Shown here: positions 59,909 to 64,000 of the stretch, one piece after another
Layout of the letters: every line of letters begins with the position of its first letter
Numbering within the stretch: position 1 is the first letter of the stretch
Origin: Serilophus lunatus
Taxonomy: Eukaryota; Chordata; Aves; Passeriformes; Eurylaimidae
DNA: 64,000 nucleotides
Assembly (NCBI GenBank): GCA_013399895.1
Contig: VXBA01001784.1
Span: 946,568-1,010,567, forward strand
Reading direction: 5' to 3'
Translations under genes and position numbers: made by a program
The notes under the pieces: generated by a model
Told to the model about the DNA's origin: nothing
What the model saw: the letters and a program-made list of their open reading frames with translations, nothing else
The model's database searches: none

Positions 59909-62900
59909 TGTAGAGGTATGATAGTCTTTTGGGTCCACTACAGACACAGGGGGTTGTGTCTGTCATCTCACTCCCATCATGGACAAAGGTTTGTGCCTAT
60001 TGAATGCAAGACAAGTTACAATGAATTTATTTAGGTTTCAGCATGCACAGAATTGTGTTGCACAAAATTATGCCTTTTTTTTTATAGCATCAGTTTCTTT
60101 GATTCTTTTTTGGGAGAGCATGCATCTGAAGCCTATGTATCTATTAGTCTTCTTCACTGCCATTTATATTAAGCTAAAAGGCAAGCTTCAGTGCAGTGCA
60201 TATGACCTGATGTATTTTGTAGTATCATCAACAAAGACTACATGACCACTTTTTCATTAATTTATTATCAGTGGGAGTTCATGAGAAAAATTCCTTTACC
60301 TCAAAGGCCAAGTGTGTGATTTCATTCTGTGTGCCTTGGGACAACATTTTTTTTGTGGTGACTGGATACACAGATGCTATTTCAGTCTTGAGAGCTGAAT
60401 AATTTTGGTACATGATGCTTATAAATGTTTTACTTCATCGTCCGGTGTGTAGCTTGCTGCCTTGACCTGAGTTTGTAAAATGAGATGAATGGCACGATAT
60501 TTGTTGTATCTCATCTCTAGATGAGAGTTCTGCCTCTGCCGAGATGGAGCCCCGAACACCTTTGTGTGTGTGGCAGTGCAGAACAAACACACGTGGAAGG
60601 CCCAGCCATCAGGTTTAGGGGTGCTCTGAGAGTATGGGGGGTTGGAGTTTGGAGAGGAAAGAACTGTCTGATTTTAATATCTGTCTTGGGATAGAGAAGG
60701 TCAGAGAGCATGAAGAGGAAACCTGGTCCTTTGGGAATCCTGGCTCATTGCAAATGGCAGTTTCGGCATGAACTTGTCTCAGGACCCGACTGCTCCCTCC
60801 TTGGTTTCTTGCTAATTGCACAGCTCTTCCTTTTGTGACCTTGACCTCTGCAAAGATCTGTTCAGAATGAAAAGAAATAAGGATCGTTCTGATTTTTGCC
60901 AAAACTCAATGTTTGCTTGCTTGCAAAAGTATTGAATAACATGTGCCATCTGGAAAAGAACTGATAGTTTTTTCTCTCTTGTGTTCTTGTGAACACAAAT
61001 AGCATGATAAGAATACATCACCCAGAAAGCAGCACTTTAGTGCTTCCCTGTATATGCTAAGATGTGAATTAAAGTGAAGAAACAAAGATTGAGGGGAGCA
61101 TCCTGTAGGAGGAAAATACAGTGCTTTCTGCTTTTTCACAGGGGAATTGAGATTTACATTTGAAAACATTCGGTTCATCAGCTTTTGTGTCTTCTTTTTG
61201 CCATTGAGAAAGTAGGTGAAATGGGATAGGTTGGCTGTGGAAATGTAGAATTACAGAAATGGAGCACAGCCAGCATTTGTTTCTGGCGTGTTAAAACAGA
61301 CTGTGCAGATGTCTAGGTAGGAATGCCAAGACTCACTCTCAGCAAAGTTTGAGATTTTCGAACTTTCTGACAAACCCTAGCTCTGATTTGGTATTACCTT
61401 AAGAGGGAAGATTCACTTTAATGAAGTGCTGGTACTGTTTCCTGTACCACTTTGTAACTTCTGTAAAAGCCTTTTCAGTCTGAAGGCTTGGAGTTTGGGA
61501 GACCTAATGAGAATGGATGCACATGGGATGTTTGAAGGTGGGAGTGATCACACAAGCACAAATATGGAGTATGGGGATGAGATTTAAGCTTCTGAAAAAA
61601 TACAATTTTTTTGTGTCTCTCGGGGATTAGGTCATGAAACCACTATTAATGCTAGTAAGAATTGGTGGGGCTTAATCTTCATAAATAGCATTACCATGAT
61701 CCCTACAATACTTAATGTGTTAATGTATATGAAAACTAGCTTTCAGCTAGCACATTTGAATGAGGCAAGATGGGGTTTTGGAGGTCATCATTACCACACA
61801 TTAAAGTAAAATTTATGTTGCACAACTCAAAACTCTCAAACAGATGGAGCTGGAATTGGTCCCAGCATCTGGCCAGAACGCCAGAGCTTCCTCAGGAAGG
61901 GGGAGAAGCAATGTAAGAATTCAAACCATCCCTCCACTTCTTTTAAGTAAGCCCTAACCAGGCAGAGTGAGGAAGCTGTGGCACAAAAAAAAGCTTTCTT
62001 TGCTTCCTGGCACATCCTATTTTGTCTTTCCTTGGGCATTTAAAATGAACAGGATGGTCTCCAGGCCACTTGCTGCCACAGTGCCAGTTTGCAGAAGCTG
62101 GTGTGTGGCCAGCTTTTGTGAGAGGGGGAGGCAGACCCTCCAGCCTTGCACTTGCTGTGTGCTGGCATCTCCTGCCTGCCAGAGGAGCAGTGCTGAAGTG
62201 TATGGAAATGCAAGGCTTGGGGTCTTTACTGAATAGCAGAAAAGCGGTGTGCTGCCCCAGTTAAAGGTGGAGAGTCAAGAAAGGAGTGCAATTGCAGCTG
62301 TAAATCCACAACAGTGTCACTCCTTGCCTGATCCCAAAGGAAGATGCCTTCAAGGCGAGGCACTTGCACAGGTATTCTCCAGGCTTTCTCCCCTGCCTTG
62401 AAAGATGTGCTGAGGACTGTAAACCACTGCTAACCTGGGAAGCTGGGAGTTTCTGCCATGCATTGATACCAAGAGAGTCAGGCTGACTTCCAGCAAAGGA
62501 TGTGAAGTCACTTTTCTGTACAAACTCTTGCTCCTGTACTGTCTCCCTCTTCGAACTTGTATTTAGTTTCCATGTAATAACATTCTGTGTGAGAATAAAA
62601 ACACTGGGAGAATTAGGCCTGTGCTAGTTTTTTAACTTAGAGGTGAGATTCCCTTAGCCTTTGCTACACATAATTTAAAATACTGCTTTTTATCCATTGA
62701 TATACATTTTCCTGCCTTCATGTTCCCCTGCATATAGAGAGGATCCTCACAAGGAAGGGCCACAAACATTACCTAGTAAACCAAGAATTTTTGTAGTCTG
62801 TAAGGCACGCCATAAATTTTAACCTGACCATTTAAATAGAAAAAGCCTGCTACCCATAATTAGCACTGTGTTCAAAGTCTGCACTGCTTGCATATTGTTT

Positions 62901-63689
62901 AAAGAATTTAAGAGAAATTAATTTCATGTGTGAGGCTTTCTTTGTAAGTAAAGGGTAAACCAAAAGGAATTTCCTGGGATTGTTACATGTATTAGATCTG
63001 AAGAGCATTTGGGGTGGTGGTGTGTTTAAAATAGTGTGAAAAGTGAACCTTAGGCACAGAAATTGAGGTCATTAGGATTTCTTTGTATTGAGAAATGACT
63101 GCATATGGCCCAAAGCAAGGAGTTTATCTGGCTACCTGCCACTGCCTCCTACCTCACTCTTCATAGAAAGCATTTTCTTCCAAACGCAGCAGAATGGGAA
63201 CTTGTAGCTTAAGGGAGCTTGTGGTTTAGATGCCTTTACAATCACTGTGCAGACAGGGGGAAAAAAGTGTTTAAAAGTCTTTAGTTTTTGACCAAGATCC
63301 TGTTACATAATTCAGGGGCTCCTATATACAGAAAATGTGAAACAGTTTTTAAAAAATCGTTTGCTAAAAGTTGTGTTATAATTCAGTCAGAAATAGTACT
63401 CTCTTCACAAGGGTGAAGGCTAGTGCAAAAACTTCTGGATTAACACAGATTTAATTTGTAATTTTTAACTTCTGATAAAGTAATTATCTCACACAAGTAG
63501 ATGAGCCTGAACTAAGGCTATGCTGCTCTTTATATCAAGATGCAGGACTTACTGTAACAACAGAAATGATGGCTCTTTTTGTTGAAGTAGCCCATTGCTC
63601 TTCCCACAATTTAAGGTCATGGGAGGAACTGTGTGCTAGTAGCCTTGGGCTTTTGCTAGTTCTGATCTTTGGTGTACTTTAAAATACAT
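59909..63689. other. Intronic sequence, no gene seen
   Basis: Unique intron. Short frames, for example at 61836-62264 on both strands, have no family resemblance. Confidence 0.6.
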
Positions 63690-64000
63690 GTCCACGGGTT
63701 ATAATTAGTGGAAGCCCCCCATTATAATTAAATGACATCTGCTGTTCGTCAGAATCGTGGCTTAGTTAACCCCAGAGCCTTTGTTTTTCACAGGCTTTCC
63801 ATAGACTCCTTGGATGCTTGGATGTGACTGTTTAAATTGCTCACTGCAGCCCATCATTGCCCAAGAAGATTAATGGAAATAGAGAGTCCTGAGCTGTCCG
63901 GTTTGGCAGTCAAGATGTGGAAATTACCATCTGCATAGCAGCTGCTGTTCCTCTGGCCTCGATTAGTTTATCTCATATTGCATAATAGCCAACATTTTCT
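63690..64000. promoter_or_regulatory. Candidate conserved non-coding element, cut by the window end
   Basis: The block is non-repetitive, with two TTATAATTA words (63699-63707 and 63722-63730), a SOX-like CCTTTGTTTTTC near 63779, GATTAATGGAAAT near 63869, retained CpGs (TTCGTCAG, ATCGTGG, GTCCGG, CTCGATTAG) and ATTGCATAATAG near 63978. The density of homeodomain-, SOX- and POU-like words in unique sequence resembles developmental enhancers. Conservation was not tested. Confidence 0.38.

Larger units (their letters stand above)
694..64000 (+). other. EXT1: EXT1 intron 1, 5' part (continues past the window)
   Basis: Everything downstream of the exon 1 donor is read as intron. EXT1 intron 1 is known to be very long in vertebrates, over 100 kb in human. 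I found no frame matching the start of exon 2 (YDYREMLHN and the following residues), by eye or among the longer open frames. Open frames here are short, unsupported by known families, and often overlap on both strands, except one from a CR1 element. The assignment would fail only if the assembly were misjoined. Confidence 0.85.

Noticed and set aside
694..64000. CRISPR arrays, bacterial operons, tRNA or rRNA genes, or phage-like systems
   Set aside because: None was seen. The sequence is vertebrate intronic DNA, with spliced gene structure and avian retroelements.

Overview
The window looks like nuclear DNA from a bird, probably a neoavian. The only protein-coding sequence I can support is at the left edge: the 3' part of coding exon 1 of EXT1 (exostosin-1, a Golgi heparan sulfate copolymerase), plus strand, positions 1-693. 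It ends at a consensus GTAAGTG splice donor at 694. By comparison with human EXT1, which I recall, the piece covers residues of about 91-321, and its length and splice phase match human exon 1. No later EXT1 exon was seen, so positions 694-64000 read as the 5' part of the very long first intron, at least 63.3 kb of it. The avian assignment rests on CR1 LINE remnants and on two LTRs of a type I recognise from bird genomes.

Layout. 1-1245 is a GC- and CpG-rich island covering exon 1 and the start of the intron. About 1.25-33 kb is mostly unique intronic sequence with short simple repeats, one 24-N assembly gap between poly-C runs (13588-13611), a small CpG cluster (5911-5964), a G-free tract (32309-32409) and several blocks that look like conserved non-coding elements. 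An old CR1 remnant lies at about 33.1-33.4 kb. Three weak MIR/CORE-SINE-like remnants lie at 35.7, 36.2 and 41.6 kb. A repeat cluster at 53.4-59.9 kb holds a complete solo LTR (53370-54454), a 5'-truncated CR1 with a readable ORF2 C-terminus (about 55170-55810, minus) and a second complete solo LTR of the same family (58810-59903). The two LTRs have different perfect 5-bp target-site duplications, so they are independent insertions and not the two ends of one provirus. The last 300 bases (63.7-64.0 kb) again look like a conserved non-coding element.

No second host gene, tRNA, rRNA, CRISPR array, operon or bacterial-type system was found. The many short open frames in the intron are random or come from repeats. 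The points most worth checking are the paired sense-oriented LTRs, which carry promoter-like and polyadenylation signals inside the EXT1 transcription unit, and the candidate regulatory blocks. I did not find an undescribed multi-gene system.
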